Below are positions 10,989 to 20,259 of a DNA stretch of 64,000 nt, one piece after another (within the stretch, counting starts at the first letter, position 1; every line of letters starts with the position of its first letter). Position numbers and translations under genes: made by a program. The DNA is from Alphaproteobacteria bacterium (GTDB lineage Bacteria > Pseudomonadota > Alphaproteobacteria > Rhodospirillales > Magnetospirillaceae): positions 46,738-110,737 of the forward strand of contig JAJPHO010000096.1 of NCBI GenBank assembly GCA_021325215.1. Reading direction: 5' to 3'. The notes under the pieces are model-generated. The model had not been told where the DNA came from. It saw only the letters and a list, made by a program, of their open reading frames with translations, and did no database searches.

Positions 10989-11098
10989 TATGTCCCTCAA
11001 GCGCCGGGCGCGCATTCCATGCGCTTGGCTACCGCGCCAAGCTATTGTGTCTGTGTGTTCGACGCTGTCGGCAGCGCGGGCGTGCAGTCGCACGCCGG
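10989..11098 (-). ncRNA. Structured 5'-leader element, copy A (upstream of oxoamine synthase)
   Basis: Fills almost the whole gap between the PKS stop and the synthase start. In the minus-strand sense it holds, in order: a hairpin GGCGTGC-GACT-GCACGCC, a hairpin CGCTG-CCGA-CAGCG, a short variable part, the block GGCGCGGTAGCC, a hairpin GCGCAT-GGA-ATGCGC, then GCCCGGCGCTTGAGGG, whose GAGGG is the ribosome-binding site 7 bases before ATG. The same blocks in the same order occur at 36018-36163 before another gene. The third hairpin differs between copies in paired positions, leaving the GGA loop unchanged. Copy A lacks about 36 bases present in copy B. Function unknown. Confidence 0.6.
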
Positions 11099-11110
11099 AA
11101 AGAAAAAAGC

Positions 11111-14100
11111 TCACAGCAGGGCCGTCACCGCAGCGCGGCTCTCCTCAACGATGTCGGTCACGGCGGCCAGTTCGGTCACATCGATATCGCCGCCATGGCG
11201 CTGCATCAGGTTCAACTCCATCGCACCCGGTCCCTTGTCTTCGGCCGGGGCTTTTCCATCGCTGGCAGCGGCGATCAGGCGCGTCGCCAGTTCATTGACA
11301 TTGACGCCCGCGCTGATGGCCACCACCGGCAGCTCGACGCCGAAGCGCGCCTCGATGCCCATGCGCAGTTCCAGGCTCATCAGGCTGTCCATGCCGAGAT
11401 CGTCGAGCGGCTGGGCCACATCGATATCCTCGGCGGTGAGGCGGAGGATGCGCGCCACTTCCTGCGCCACCAGACCGGCGACGATGCCGCGGGCGGCAAG
11501 CTCGCCCTTTTCGGCGATCAGGCCGGCCAGATCGACGCCGGACTCGCCGGCGCCGCCCTCGGCCGCCGCGAACAAAGTGCCGAAGGCCGGGGTGCTGAGC
11601 AACTTGAGGCCCTGCAGGCCGGCAGCCGGCTTGAACGAAGCGCAATGGACGGTGTCGGGGCAGCTGTCCTGGCGGGTCAGCAGACCTTCCAGATGCGAGA
11701 GGGCTTCACCGGCGCGCATGGCGATGATGCCGCTGATGCGCTCCAGCTTGGCGGCACCCTCGGCATCGCGGGCGAGAACGCCGACATCGCCGATGGCGCC
11801 CCAGCCGACCGCCAGGCCGGGCAGGCCCGCGGCGCGCCGGCGGCGCATCAATCCCTGCAGATAGCCGTTGGCGGCGACATAGGCGCCCTGGCCCATATTG
11901 CCGATCATCGTCGTCACCGACGAGAAGGCGACGAAATAGTCCAGGCCCGAATTGCGGGTGGCGCGGTCGAGATTGTCGGCACCCTGCACCTTCGGCGCCA
12001 GCACCTTGCGGGTGCGCGACGGTTCGAGGCCGGAGATCATGCCGTCATCCAGCACCATGGCGGCGTGCATGACGCCGGCCAGGCGGCCATGCTCGCGGGT
12101 CAGCTTCTGCACCAGGACCTCGACCGCCTTGGCGTCGGTGACGTCCAGCGCTTCGACCAGCAGTTTCACACCGCTGGCGCGCAGGGCCGCGGCACGGGTC
12201 TCGACGCCGGGTTCCAGCGCCCCGCGGCGCGAGGCCACGACGATGGTCTCGGCGCCCTTTTCCGCCAGCCAGGCAGCGGTCTCGAAGCCGAAGCCGCCGG
12301 CGCCGCCGACCACCAGATGGCAGCCGGGACCGGGCTTGAAGGCGCCGCGCGCCACCTTGGTGGCGATCGGACGGGCGGACGGGCGGACCACGATCTTGCC
12401 GACATGGCCGGCCGCCTGCATCAGCTGGAAGGCCTCGCCGGCTTCGAACCATTCGAAGCTGCGATAGGGCAGGGGCGCCAGGGCGCCGCTGGAGAAGTGG
12501 CCCATCAGCTCGCCCATCAGCTTCTGCGCCAAGGGCAGGTTGGCGGCCAGCAGCTGGTCGAGATCGACACCGTAATAGGTCAAATTGCGGCGGAACGGAC
12601 GCAGGCCCATCGCCGTGTTGAGCACGTAATCGCGCTTGCCCAGCTCGATGAAGCGGCCGAACGGCTTCAGGCACTTCACACTGGCCAGCATGGCTTCGCC
12701 GGCCAGCGAGTTCAGCACCACGTCGACGCCGCCCAGATCGGCGCGGATTTCGTCGGCGAAGGCGGTGCTGCGCGAATTGTAGATGCGCTCGGCGCCATAG
12801 AGCTTGGCCAAGGCGCGCTTGTCGGGCGTGCTGACGGTGGCGGCGATGCGCGCCCCCAGCAGGCGGGCGATCTGCATCGCCGCGATGCCAACGCCGCCGG
12901 CGGCGCCATGGATCAGCACCCAATCGCCGGCCTGCAGACGGGCCTGGTGCACCAGGGCGTACCAGGCGGTCAGGAAGGCCACCGGGATGGTCGCGGCGGC
13001 TTCCAGCGGCACCTCGTCGGGCAGCTTGGTGAACACGCCGACATCGGCGGTGGTGTAGCTGGCGAAGCTCTGGCGGCCGAAGCCGGTCACCGCGTCGCCG
13101 ACGGCGAGTTCGGTGACCTCGGAGCCGACGGCCACGACGCGCCCGGCGCATTCGAAGCCGAACACGGCGCCGGCCAGGCCGTCATCGAGCACGTCGTCGT
13201 CGAGCAGGCCGGTGGCCAGCATGATGTCGCGGAAATTGAGGCCCGAGGATTCGATCGCGACCTCGACTTCGCGCGGACCGGGGGCCCGGCGCTCCATCTC
13301 GACCCAGTCGAACTGGGACAGCATGCCCTTGGTGCGCAGTTCGATGCGCACCGCCGGCACTTCGAGGTCGGTCGCTTCGCGGCCGAGGCCGGTCAGCACG
13401 CGAACCGCGGTCAGGCCCTGCTCGTCGATGGCCAGTTCGGCATCGGCGATGGTGCCGGCCAGCAATTCCGCCAGGCGGCGGGCCGCCAGCTCGGGGTCGA
13501 GGCGCGGAGCCTGGTCGACCAGCTTGATGGTCAGGCCGGGATATTCGTTGATCGCGACGCGCAGGAAGCACCACAGCGCCTCGGCGCGGGGATCGAGACC
13601 GGCGCCTTCCGCGGCGCTGCGGCCGCGGGTCACCAGCCACAGGCGGTCCTTGCGGCCCTGCATGGCTTCCAGCAGCGCGGCGAGCTGGGCGATCGACTGG
13701 TCGAGCCCGGTTTCCTCGTCAAAGATGGCCGGGAAGACCACTTCGACGGTCTGATCCGCGCTCCACTGGGCGGCGAGCGCGGTCCAGCCGGCGGCGATGT
13801 CGGCGGGGAGCAGGCGGTGCAGCGGCGTGCCATCCATGCGCAGGGCCTGGGCCAGCTGCTCCATGACGATGGAGGGGCGGTCGACCATCACCACCGGAAT
13901 GGCGGTGTGCGGCTTGGCGGCCTGGGTGCGGTCGGTCGCGGCCAGCAGCACGGTGCCCATATTGTCGGGCAGCTCATGGCTGTCGATCGCGCCGAAGCCG
14001 GAAGCGACCAGCAGGCGGGCGCTGTCCTGCGCCGCGCGGACCCGGCCGACGCCCTGTTCGGACGCGGCGAGCAGCAGGTCGAAGCTCAGCGCTTCGCTCG

Positions 14101-17100
14101 GCTGGAAGGCGCACAGCACGCCACCCGGCGCCAGACGGCGGGCGATGGCGCGGCCGAGGGCGGTGTCGGCGTTGAAGACCGGGCCGAAGGCGAAAGCCAG
14201 GGCCAGATCGTATTGCGCGGGAGCCGCTTCGTCGGCGTCGGCGTCGATGGCTTCGAAGGTGAAGCCGTCGACCGGGCCGCGGCGGGCGGCGGTCAGATTG
14301 ACGCGGCGGGCGTCGGTGCCGAGCACGGTCACCACCGCGCGGCCCTGACGGACCAGCGGCGACAAGGCGCGCAGCAGGCCGAGGCACGAGGATTCGGCGA
14401 CCAGGATGCGCAGCGGTTCCGGCGCCAGACGGGCCTGGACCGCTTCGCAGATGGCGAGAGCCGAAGAGTGCAACGGCTCGAACAGGATCGAGCTGGTCTC
14501 GAACTGCTCGACCAGGGCCGGACGGATTTCCGCGCCGTCACCGGACAGGGCCTGGGCGGCCAGGACGATCTCCGGCGTGGCGCCGGCGAATTCGGCGGCG
14601 AAGGTGGTCAGGATGTCGGCGGGCTCGGGCAGACCGCTTTCCTCGGCCAGCACCCAGCCTTCCGGGGTTTCCTCGGCCAGATCGGCGGCGTGCAGATGTT
14701 CGAGCAGGGCCCGCTGGGTCTCGTCGAGGCTGGCGGCATCGAGCGGCTTGCCGCTCAGCGCGGTCCAGGCCAGCGAGCGCGAGAAGGCTTCCAGGATCAG
14801 CCAGGAATCCGGGCGGTTCTCGCGGGTTTCGCGCTTGAGGCCGGCCAAAGCGGCATGCTTGATCGCGGTGCTTTCGCGCTCCAGGCGGACCGATTGCTCA
14901 TGGAAGAACACATTGGGCTGTTTGCGGCGGTCGAGGGTGACGGCGCGGAACAGGCCGGCGCCGAGACCGGCGATGAAGCCCTCATCGTCATAGAGGTCGA
15001 CGGTGATCGACAGGGAATCGTCGGTCTCGCGGTCGACGAAGACGCGGGCGCGGTTGGGAACGGCGCCGTCGCGGTCGACGCGCAGGCGGCCGAAACGGAC
15101 CGGCAGGAAGGCATAACGCTCGCCGTCGCGCGCCTTGATGTTCTCGAACATGGCGTGGAAGGCCGAATCGAGGGCGATCGGGTGCAGCACCTGCGGACGG
15201 GTGGCGATTCCGGCGGCATTCTCGAACGGCGCCAGATCGACTTCGATCAGGGTTGCGTTACGGCTGGCGCGCAGCACGCGGCGGAACAGCGGGCCATACT
15301 CGACGCCGACACGGGTGGCGCTCTCATAGACCTGCTCGGACGAGAAGTGCTGGGGCAGATCGGTACGCCGCGGAATCACCGCCGGGGTCGGCGAGGCGAC
15401 GCGCACGATGCGGCCGCGGGCGCACAGGGTCCACTCATCCTCGCCGAGGCGCGGACGGGCCCAGATCTCGATCACGTTGGTATCGCCGCTGAGGCGGACC
15501 GAGACTTCCTTCATCCCGTCGGCGGGAATCGGCAGCCATTGCAGCAGGTCGAAATCCTCGAGGCCGATCGGGCCTTCCGGATAGATCTCGCGGGCGGCGG
15601 CCAGGGCCATTTCGGCGAAGCCGGTGCCGGGAACGATGATCTCGCCGTCGATGCAGTGGTCGGCCAGATAGGGCACGGTCGCGGCATCGATCAGGTTGCG
15701 CCATTCCGGCGTGCCGGAAGCCAGGCGGGCGCCGATCAGCGGATGGCGCGGCACCGAGCCGTAGATGTCCAGGCCTTCATTGGTCTGATGCTGCTTGTAG
15801 GGCTTGTACTGCCACGGATAGGCCGGCAGTTTGACGCGCTGCGCCGGGCGCGAGCCGAACAGAGCTTCGGCGTCGACGCGGCAGCCCAGAACCAGGGCGC
15901 GGGCGGCCACCATCACCAGCGGATCGGTGGGAGTCTCGGCGCTTTCCTTGTCGGTCAGGCTGGGCAGCGAGGCGCCGTCGAAGCCGCCTTCATCGAGAAT
16001 GTCGCTGATGTTGGCGGTCAGGATCGGGCGCGGGCCCATCTCGATGAACAGGGTGGCGCCCTTCTGCGCCGCGCTGGTCACTGCGCCGCGGAACTGCACC
16101 GGCTCGCGCACATTGTGCCACCAGTAATCGGCGTCCAGCGTCGCGCCGGCGGTTTCGCTGCCGGTGACGGTGGACAGGAACAGGGCGCCGTCGCCATTGC
16201 CGGCCTCGACCTTGCCCAGCGCGTCGAGCAAAGGCTGTTTCAGCGGTTCGAGCAGGGCGGAATGGAAGGGATAGGCCAGATCGAGCGCGCGCACGGCGAC
16301 GCGGCGCTTGCGGGCGAATTGCGAGAAGGTCTTGATCGCGTCGACCGGGCCGGAGATCGTCACCGAATTCGGGCTGTTGATCGCCGCGACTTCGAGACCG
16401 GCCAGGCCGCTGTCGGCGATCAGGCTCAGGGTGTTTTCCTGCGACTGGCCGGCCACCGCCATGGTGCCGAGACCGAAGGCGCTTTCCTGATGCTCGCTGC
16501 GCAGATAGATCACGCGCACCGCTTCGGCCAGGCTGAGGATGCCGGCGGCTTCGGCGGCGGCGACTTCGCCGACCGAATGGCCCAGCACCATGTCCGGCTT
16601 GATGCCCCAGGCGGCCAGGGCGGCGTTCAGCGAGGATTGCAGGGCGAACAGGATCGGCTGCGCCACGCGGGTCAGCTTCAGGCGCTCGGCCAGGCCGTCA
16701 TCGTGCAGGGCCTCGACCAGCGACCAGTCGGCGTGGTGCGCGAACAGCGCGTCGATGCTTTCGAAATGCTTGCGGAACACCGCATTGCGGGCGAAAGCGC
16801 CGCGGCCCATGCCGGCCCATTGCGAGCCGTTGCCGGAGAACACGAAGCAGACCTTGGGCGCCGCCGAGGGGGCGGTGCCGGCGATGCCGTCGGCGATGGC
16901 GCCGGTCTCGGCAAAGCTTTTCAGAGCCGCGACGGACGCGCCGGTTTCGCCGAGCGGCAGAGCCACGCGATGGGCGGATTTGTCGCGCTGCCAGGCATAG
17001 CCGGCGGCGATGTCGGCGGCATCCGCGCCGGACTCGATCAGTTCGGCGGCGGCGCGGGCGGCGTCATGCAGAGCCGGGCGCGAGAAGGCCGACAGCATCA

Positions 17101-18445
17101 TCAGGCGCGGAGCCTGGGCTTCGGCCGTCGCGGCGGGCGCGGCGGGTTCGGGCTGGCTGACCACGACGTGCGCATTGGTGCCGCCGAAGCCGAAATTGGA
17201 GATGCCGGCCAGCCAGGTGCCGTCCTTCGGCAGGGCGACGGCTTCGCGGGCCAGGGTCAGATTGAGGTCGGCGAAATCGATCGCCGGGTTCAGTTCCTCG
17301 GCGTGCAGCGAGCGCGGCAGCACGCGGTGTTCGAGGGCCATGATCGCCTTGTAGAGGCCGGCCAGGCCGGAGGCGGGTTCGAGATGGCCGATATTGGATT
17401 TGACCGAGCCGATCGGCAGCGGCGCCGAGCGCGGGCGGCCAAGGGCTTCACCGATGGCGATGGCTTCGGCGGGGTCGCCGACGCGGGTGCCGGTGCCGTG
17501 CGCTTCGACGAAGGCCAGGCGGTTGGGGTCGATGGTTTCGTAGACATGGCGCAGCAACTCGCGCTGGCCTTCCATCGAAGGCAGCGAAATGCCGTTGGTG
17601 CGGCCGTCGGAATTGATGCCCGAGGCGAGGGCGACGGCGCGGACCGGATAGGCGCGCTGCTTGGCGATGGTCTCGCTGGCCAGCACCATGGCGACCGCGC
17701 CCTCGGCGCGCACATAGCCGTCGCCGATGGCGGAGAACGGGCGGCACAGGCCGGTCGGCGACAGCATAGAGGCGCGCGAGAAGCCGATGAAGGAGCTGGG
17801 CGCCAGCAGCATGTTGACGCCGGCGACGATCGCCATGTCGATGCGGCCCGACGAGATGGCGGACTGGGCTTCGGCGAAGGCGACGATGGAGGACGAGCAG
17901 GCGGTGTCGACCGTGAAGCTGGGGCCGCGCAGATCGTAGATATAGGAGATGCGGTTGGACAGGATCGACAGGGTGTTGCCTGTCATGAAATGGCTTTCGA
18001 TCGCGGCCGGATCGGTGGTGTGCAGATTGCCGTAATCGAGGCTGGAGGCGCCGACATAGACGCCGACAGTCTTGCCGGCCAGGGAACTCGGCGGAATGCC
18101 GCTGTCTTCGAGGGCGCTCCACACCACTTCCAGCAGCAGGCGCTGCTGCGGGTCCATCTCGGCGGCCTCACGCGGGGAGATGCCGAATACCGAGGGATCG
18201 AAGTCCCACGGATTGTCGAGATAGCCGCCGGCGAAAGTATAGCTGAAACCGGGTTCGCTGGTGCGCGGATGGAAGTAGCGGTCGGGACTCCAGCGGCCGG
18301 GTGGCAGGGCTCCGACGGCGCAGCGTCCGTCAACGAGCATCTGCCAGAATTCTTCTTCGTTGCGGGCGCCGGGCAGGCGAGCGGCTATACCGGTAATGGC
18401 CACGCGCGTGAAAGCCACGCGCTGATGTCCCTCGTGAGACGACAT
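11111..18445 (-). CDS. Highly reducing iterative-type type I polyketide synthase (KS-AT-DH-psiMT-psiKR-ER-KR-ACP)
   Basis: 2444 residues. KS (about 10-430): C183 in DTACSSS, H316 in EAHGTGT, H354 in SNIGHL. AT (about 530-850): S624 in GHSVGE; AYPFHS around 725-729 resembles the malonyl-type F-H signature rather than the methylmalonyl YASH. DH (about 900-1165): H930 in DHCIDGEIIVP plus D1093 and H1097. Residues 1200-1500 have methyltransferase-like spacing, but the SAM glycine loop has become LVAESSCLG, so it is probably inactive. A structural pseudo-KR (about 1510-1700) precedes ER (about 1700-2020; LNFRDIM, HGAAGGVG). KR (about 2040-2280) has GGAGGFG, a B-type LDD (2132-2134), Y2189 and N2193. 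ACP serine is S2354 in LGMDS. No thioesterase. One complete reducing module predicts an iteratively built saturated or partly hydroxylated chain, handed to the oxoamine synthase downstream. Confidence 0.95.
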   Translation of the reverse strand: MSSHEGHQRVAFTRVAITGIAARLPGARNEEEFWQMLVDGRCAVGALPPGRWSPDRYFHPRTSEPGFSYTFAGGYLDNPWDFDPSVFGISPREAAEMDPQQRLLLEVVWSALEDSGIPPSSLAGKTVGVYVGASSLDYGNLHTTDPAAIESHFMTGNTLSILSNRISYIYDLRGPSFTVDTACSSSIVAFAEAQSAISSGRIDMAIVAGVNMLLAPSSFIGFSRASMLSPTGLCRPFSAIGDGYVRAEGAVAMVLASETIAKQRAYPVRAVALASGINSDGRTNGISLPSMEGQRELLRHVYETIDPNRLAFVEAHGTGTRVGDPAEAIAIGEALGRPRSAPLPIGSVKSNIGHLEPASGLAGLYKAIMALEHRVLPRSLHAEELNPAIDFADLNLTLAREAVALPKDGTWLAGISNFGFGGTNAHVVVSQPEPAAPAATAEAQAPRLMMLSAFSRPALHDAARAAAELIESGADAADIAAGYAWQRDKSAHRVALPLGETGASVAALKSFAETGAIADGIAGTAPSAAPKVCFVFSGNGSQWAGMGRGAFARNAVFRKHFESIDALFAHHADWSLVEALHDDGLAERLKLTRVAQPILFALQSSLNAALAAWGIKPDMVLGHSVGEVAAAEAAGILSLAEAVRVIYLRSEHQESAFGLGTMAVAGQSQENTLSLIADSGLAGLEVAAINSPNSVTISGPVDAIKTFSQFARKRRVAVRALDLAYPFHSALLEPLKQPLLDALGKVEAGNGDGALFLSTVTGSETAGATLDADYWWHNVREPVQFRGAVTSAAQKGATLFIEMGPRPILTANISDILDEGGFDGASLPSLTDKESAETPTDPLVMVAARALVLGCRVDAEALFGSRPAQRVKLPAYPWQYKPYKQHQTNEGLDIYGSVPRHPLIGARLASGTPEWRNLIDAATVPYLADHCIDGEIIVPGTGFAEMALAAAREIYPEGPIGLEDFDLLQWLPIPADGMKEVSVRLSGDTNVIEIWARPRLGEDEWTLCARGRIVRVASPTPAVIPRRTDLPQHFSSEQVYESATRVGVEYGPLFRRVLRASRNATLIEVDLAPFENAAGIATRPQVLHPIALDSAFHAMFENIKARDGERYAFLPVRFGRLRVDRDGAVPNRARVFVDRETDDSLSITVDLYDDEGFIAGLGAGLFRAVTLDRRKQPNVFFHEQSVRLERESTAIKHAALAGLKRETRENRPDSWLILEAFSRSLAWTALSGKPLDAASLDETQRALLEHLHAADLAEETPEGWVLAEESGLPEPADILTTFAAEFAGATPEIVLAAQALSGDGAEIRPALVEQFETSSILFEPLHSSALAICEAVQARLAPEPLRILVAESSCLGLLRALSPLVRQGRAVVTVLGTDARRVNLTAARRGPVDGFTFEAIDADADEAAPAQYDLALAFAFGPVFNADTALGRAIARRLAPGGVLCAFQPSEALSFDLLLAASEQGVGRVRAAQDSARLLVASGFGAIDSHELPDNMGTVLLAATDRTQAAKPHTAIPVVMVDRPSIVMEQLAQALRMDGTPLHRLLPADIAAGWTALAAQWSADQTVEVVFPAIFDEETGLDQSIAQLAALLEAMQGRKDRLWLVTRGRSAAEGAGLDPRAEALWCFLRVAINEYPGLTIKLVDQAPRLDPELAARRLAELLAGTIADAELAIDEQGLTAVRVLTGLGREATDLEVPAVRIELRTKGMLSQFDWVEMERRAPGPREVEVAIESSGLNFRDIMLATGLLDDDVLDDGLAGAVFGFECAGRVVAVGSEVTELAVGDAVTGFGRQSFASYTTADVGVFTKLPDEVPLEAAATIPVAFLTAWYALVHQARLQAGDWVLIHGAAGGVGIAAMQIARLLGARIAATVSTPDKRALAKLYGAERIYNSRSTAFADEIRADLGGVDVVLNSLAGEAMLASVKCLKPFGRFIELGKRDYVLNTAMGLRPFRRNLTYYGVDLDQLLAANLPLAQKLMGELMGHFSSGALAPLPYRSFEWFEAGEAFQLMQAAGHVGKIVVRPSARPIATKVARGAFKPGPGCHLVVGGAGGFGFETAAWLAEKGAETIVVASRRGALEPGVETRAAALRASGVKLLVEALDVTDAKAVEVLVQKLTREHGRLAGVMHAAMVLDDGMISGLEPSRTRKVLAPKVQGADNLDRATRNSGLDYFVAFSSVTTMIGNMGQGAYVAANGYLQGLMRRRRAAGLPGLAVGWGAIGDVGVLARDAEGAAKLERISGIIAMRAGEALSHLEGLLTRQDSCPDTVHCASFKPAAGLQGLKLLSTPAFGTLFAAAEGGAGESGVDLAGLIAEKGELAARGIVAGLVAQEVARILRLTAEDIDVAQPLDDLGMDSLMSLELRMGIEARFGVELPVVAISAGVNVNELATRLIAAASDGKAPAEDKGPGAMELNLMQRHGGDIDVTELAAVTDIVEESRAAVTALL

Positions 18446-18534
18446 GGGATACTATACTCTCGTTTAAGCGGACCGCTTTGATTGAAATTTCCTGTAACAG
18501 AGCGGCCACAGGTTTGGCACGGTAAAAATGCGTT

Positions 18535-18996
18535 ATGGGGGAAAGTTTGAGAGTTGCATTTTTCAACTGTGTGTCGGCAGTGGTCCTCGCCACGCTGTCA
18601 TGGGGTGTTCACGCGGAGCCTTCGGCGTCACCCGAAGGACTTTGGAAAACTGTTGACGATCATACCGGTGCGCCGCGTGCTTTAGTCCGTATCTATCGTC
18701 AGGGCGAGGCCTATTTCGGCCGGATCGAGGCCAATCTGGTGCCCGAGGAGGCGGATGCCCGCTGCAACGCCTGCGAGGACGAGCGCAAGGACCAGCCGGT
18801 GGCCGGAATGGTAATCCTTCGTAACCTCAAGGCCGATGTCGACGGGTTCAGCGGCGGCGATGTTCTCGATCCCGAATCCGGGACGGTCTATAGCTGTCTC
18901 CTGCGCCTGGAGGGTGAGGGAAAGCGGCTGGTCGTGCGCGGGTATGTTGGTTTGTCGCTCTTCGGGCGGTCGCAGACCTGGCAAAGGGCGGAATGA
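18535..18996 (+). CDS. DUF2147-family exported protein
   Basis: 153 residues with a signal peptide (about 1-27, ending HAEP). The mature part begins SPEGLWKTVDDHTGAPRALV, followed by RIYRQGEAYFGRI and a paired-cysteine loop CNACED, then a C-terminal beta strand pattern with GYVGLSLFGRSQTW. This is the DUF2147 pattern, a periplasmic lipocalin-like small beta-barrel found in many proteobacteria with no established function. It is divergent from the PKS; the 89 bases between them must hold both promoters. A small inverted repeat AAGCGG-A-CCGCTT lies in that gap near 18464-18476. Confidence 0.75.
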   Translation: MGESLRVAFFNCVSAVVLATLSWGVHAEPSASPEGLWKTVDDHTGAPRALVRIYRQGEAYFGRIEANLVPEEADARCNACEDERKDQPVAGMVILRNLKADVDGFSGGDVLDPESGTVYSCLLRLEGEGKRLVVRGYVGLSLFGRSQTWQRAE

Positions 18997-19058
18997 TTCC
19001 AAGAAGGGGTTTACGAAACCCGCCACCATCCATACATAAGCGCTTTTGAGCGGAAATC

Positions 19059-20252
19059 ATGCCCCCTGACAGCGTTGACAAGCGGATATTCCATCCGGGC
19101 ATCATCCATTTCGCGCTGGCCATGGGCGGTTTCGCCATCGGTACCACCGAATTCGCGACGATGAGCCTGCTTCCTTATTTTTCGAAGGATCTGGGCATCG
19201 ATGCGCCGACGGCAGGCCATGTGATCAGCGCCTATGCGCTGGGCGTGGTGGTGGGTGCTCCGCTGATCGCGGTGCTGACGGCGCGCATGGCGCGGCGCAC
19301 TCTGCTGATGCTGCTGATGGGCATGTTCGCGGTGGCCAACGGCCTGTCCGGCCTGGCCCCCGATTATCCCTCGATGCTGCTGTTCCGCTTCCTGTCCGGC
19401 CTGCCGCACGGTGCCTATTTCGGCATCGCCATGCTGCTGGCGGCATCGCTGGTCCGGCCCGACCAGCGCACCCAGGCGGTGGGACGGGTGATCCTGGGCC
19501 TCACCATCGCCACCACCATCGGTGTTCCCGCCGCCAACTGGCTGGGCCAGGTGGTCGGGTGGCGCTGGAGCTTCGGCATTGTCGCAGCCCTGTCGGTGCT
19601 GACCGCCATCCTGGTGGCGATCTTCGCGCCGCGCGACAAGGGCAACCCTTACGCCAGCCCCCTGCGCGAACTCGGCGCCCTGGCGAAGATCCATGTCTGG
19701 CTGACGCTGCTGATCGGCGCGGTGGGCTTCGGCGGCCTGTTCGCGGTCTATACCTATCTCGCTTCGACGCTGATCGAGGTGACCGGCGCATCGCCCGACC
19801 GCCTGCCGCTGGCCTTCGCCGCCTTCGGCATCGGCGGCACGCTGGGCAATATCGTGATCCCGATGTTCGCCGACCGCGCCATCATGCGCACGGCCGGCCT
19901 GCTGCTGCTGTTCTCGGCGGCGACCCTCGCGCTCTATACCCTGGCGGTCCATAATTTCTGGCTGGTGTCGCTGGATGTGTTCTGCATCGGGCTGGGCGCC
20001 TCGCTCGCCACCGTGCTGCAGACCCGCCTGATGGATGTCGCCGGCGACGCCCAGGCCTTGGCTGCCGCGCTCAACCATTCCGCCTTCAACACCGCAAACG
20101 CGCTCGGTCCGCTGCTGGCCGGCATGACCATCGCCGCCGGTTATGGCTGGCAGTCCTCGGGCTGGGTCGGCTGCGGCCTGGCGCTGGGCGGGTTCGTGAT
20201 TTGGGGGATCGCGGTGATGGTGGCGCGGGTCGTGCCGATCCACGGCGCCTGA
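19059..20252 (+). CDS. MFS transporter (DHA1-type efflux family)
   Basis: 397 residues with about 12 hydrophobic segments, the usual size of a 12-TM major facilitator. The N-terminal half carries FAIGTTEFATMSLLPYFSKD and the loop-2/3 motif ARMARRTLLM, and the fifth helix region reads GLTIATTIGVPAANWLGQ, typical of the drug:H+ antiporter 1 branch (AraJ/YdhP-like). It probably exports a small hydrophobic compound or sugar derivative; no substrate can be assigned. A small hairpin GGGTTT-ACG-AAACCC (19007-19021) precedes it and may separate it from the DUF2147 gene. It converges on the solute-binding protein gene. Confidence 0.88.
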   Translation: MPPDSVDKRIFHPGIIHFALAMGGFAIGTTEFATMSLLPYFSKDLGIDAPTAGHVISAYALGVVVGAPLIAVLTARMARRTLLMLLMGMFAVANGLSGLAPDYPSMLLFRFLSGLPHGAYFGIAMLLAASLVRPDQRTQAVGRVILGLTIATTIGVPAANWLGQVVGWRWSFGIVAALSVLTAILVAIFAPRDKGNPYASPLRELGALAKIHVWLTLLIGAVGFGGLFAVYTYLASTLIEVTGASPDRLPLAFAAFGIGGTLGNIVIPMFADRAIMRTAGLLLLFSAATLALYTLAVHNFWLVSLDVFCIGLGASLATVLQTRLMDVAGDAQALAAALNHSAFNTANALGPLLAGMTIAAGYGWQSSGWVGCGLALGGFVIWGIAVMVARVVPIHGA

Positions 20253-20259
20253 ACGGATT

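Noticed and set aside
11045..18481. A continuous open frame of more than 2400 codons on the plus strand opposite the PKS
   Set aside because: It is the GC-rich antisense shadow of the PKS: no ribosome site, no domain, and a Gly/Ala/Gln/Arg-heavy composition typical of shadows.
18514..18532. A TTGGCACG sequence upstream of the DUF2147 gene, resembling a sigma-54 -24 element
   Set aside because: The nearest GC for a -12 element is two bases too far away, and there is no KTGAAA as in the two psp-type promoters, so spacing does not fit.
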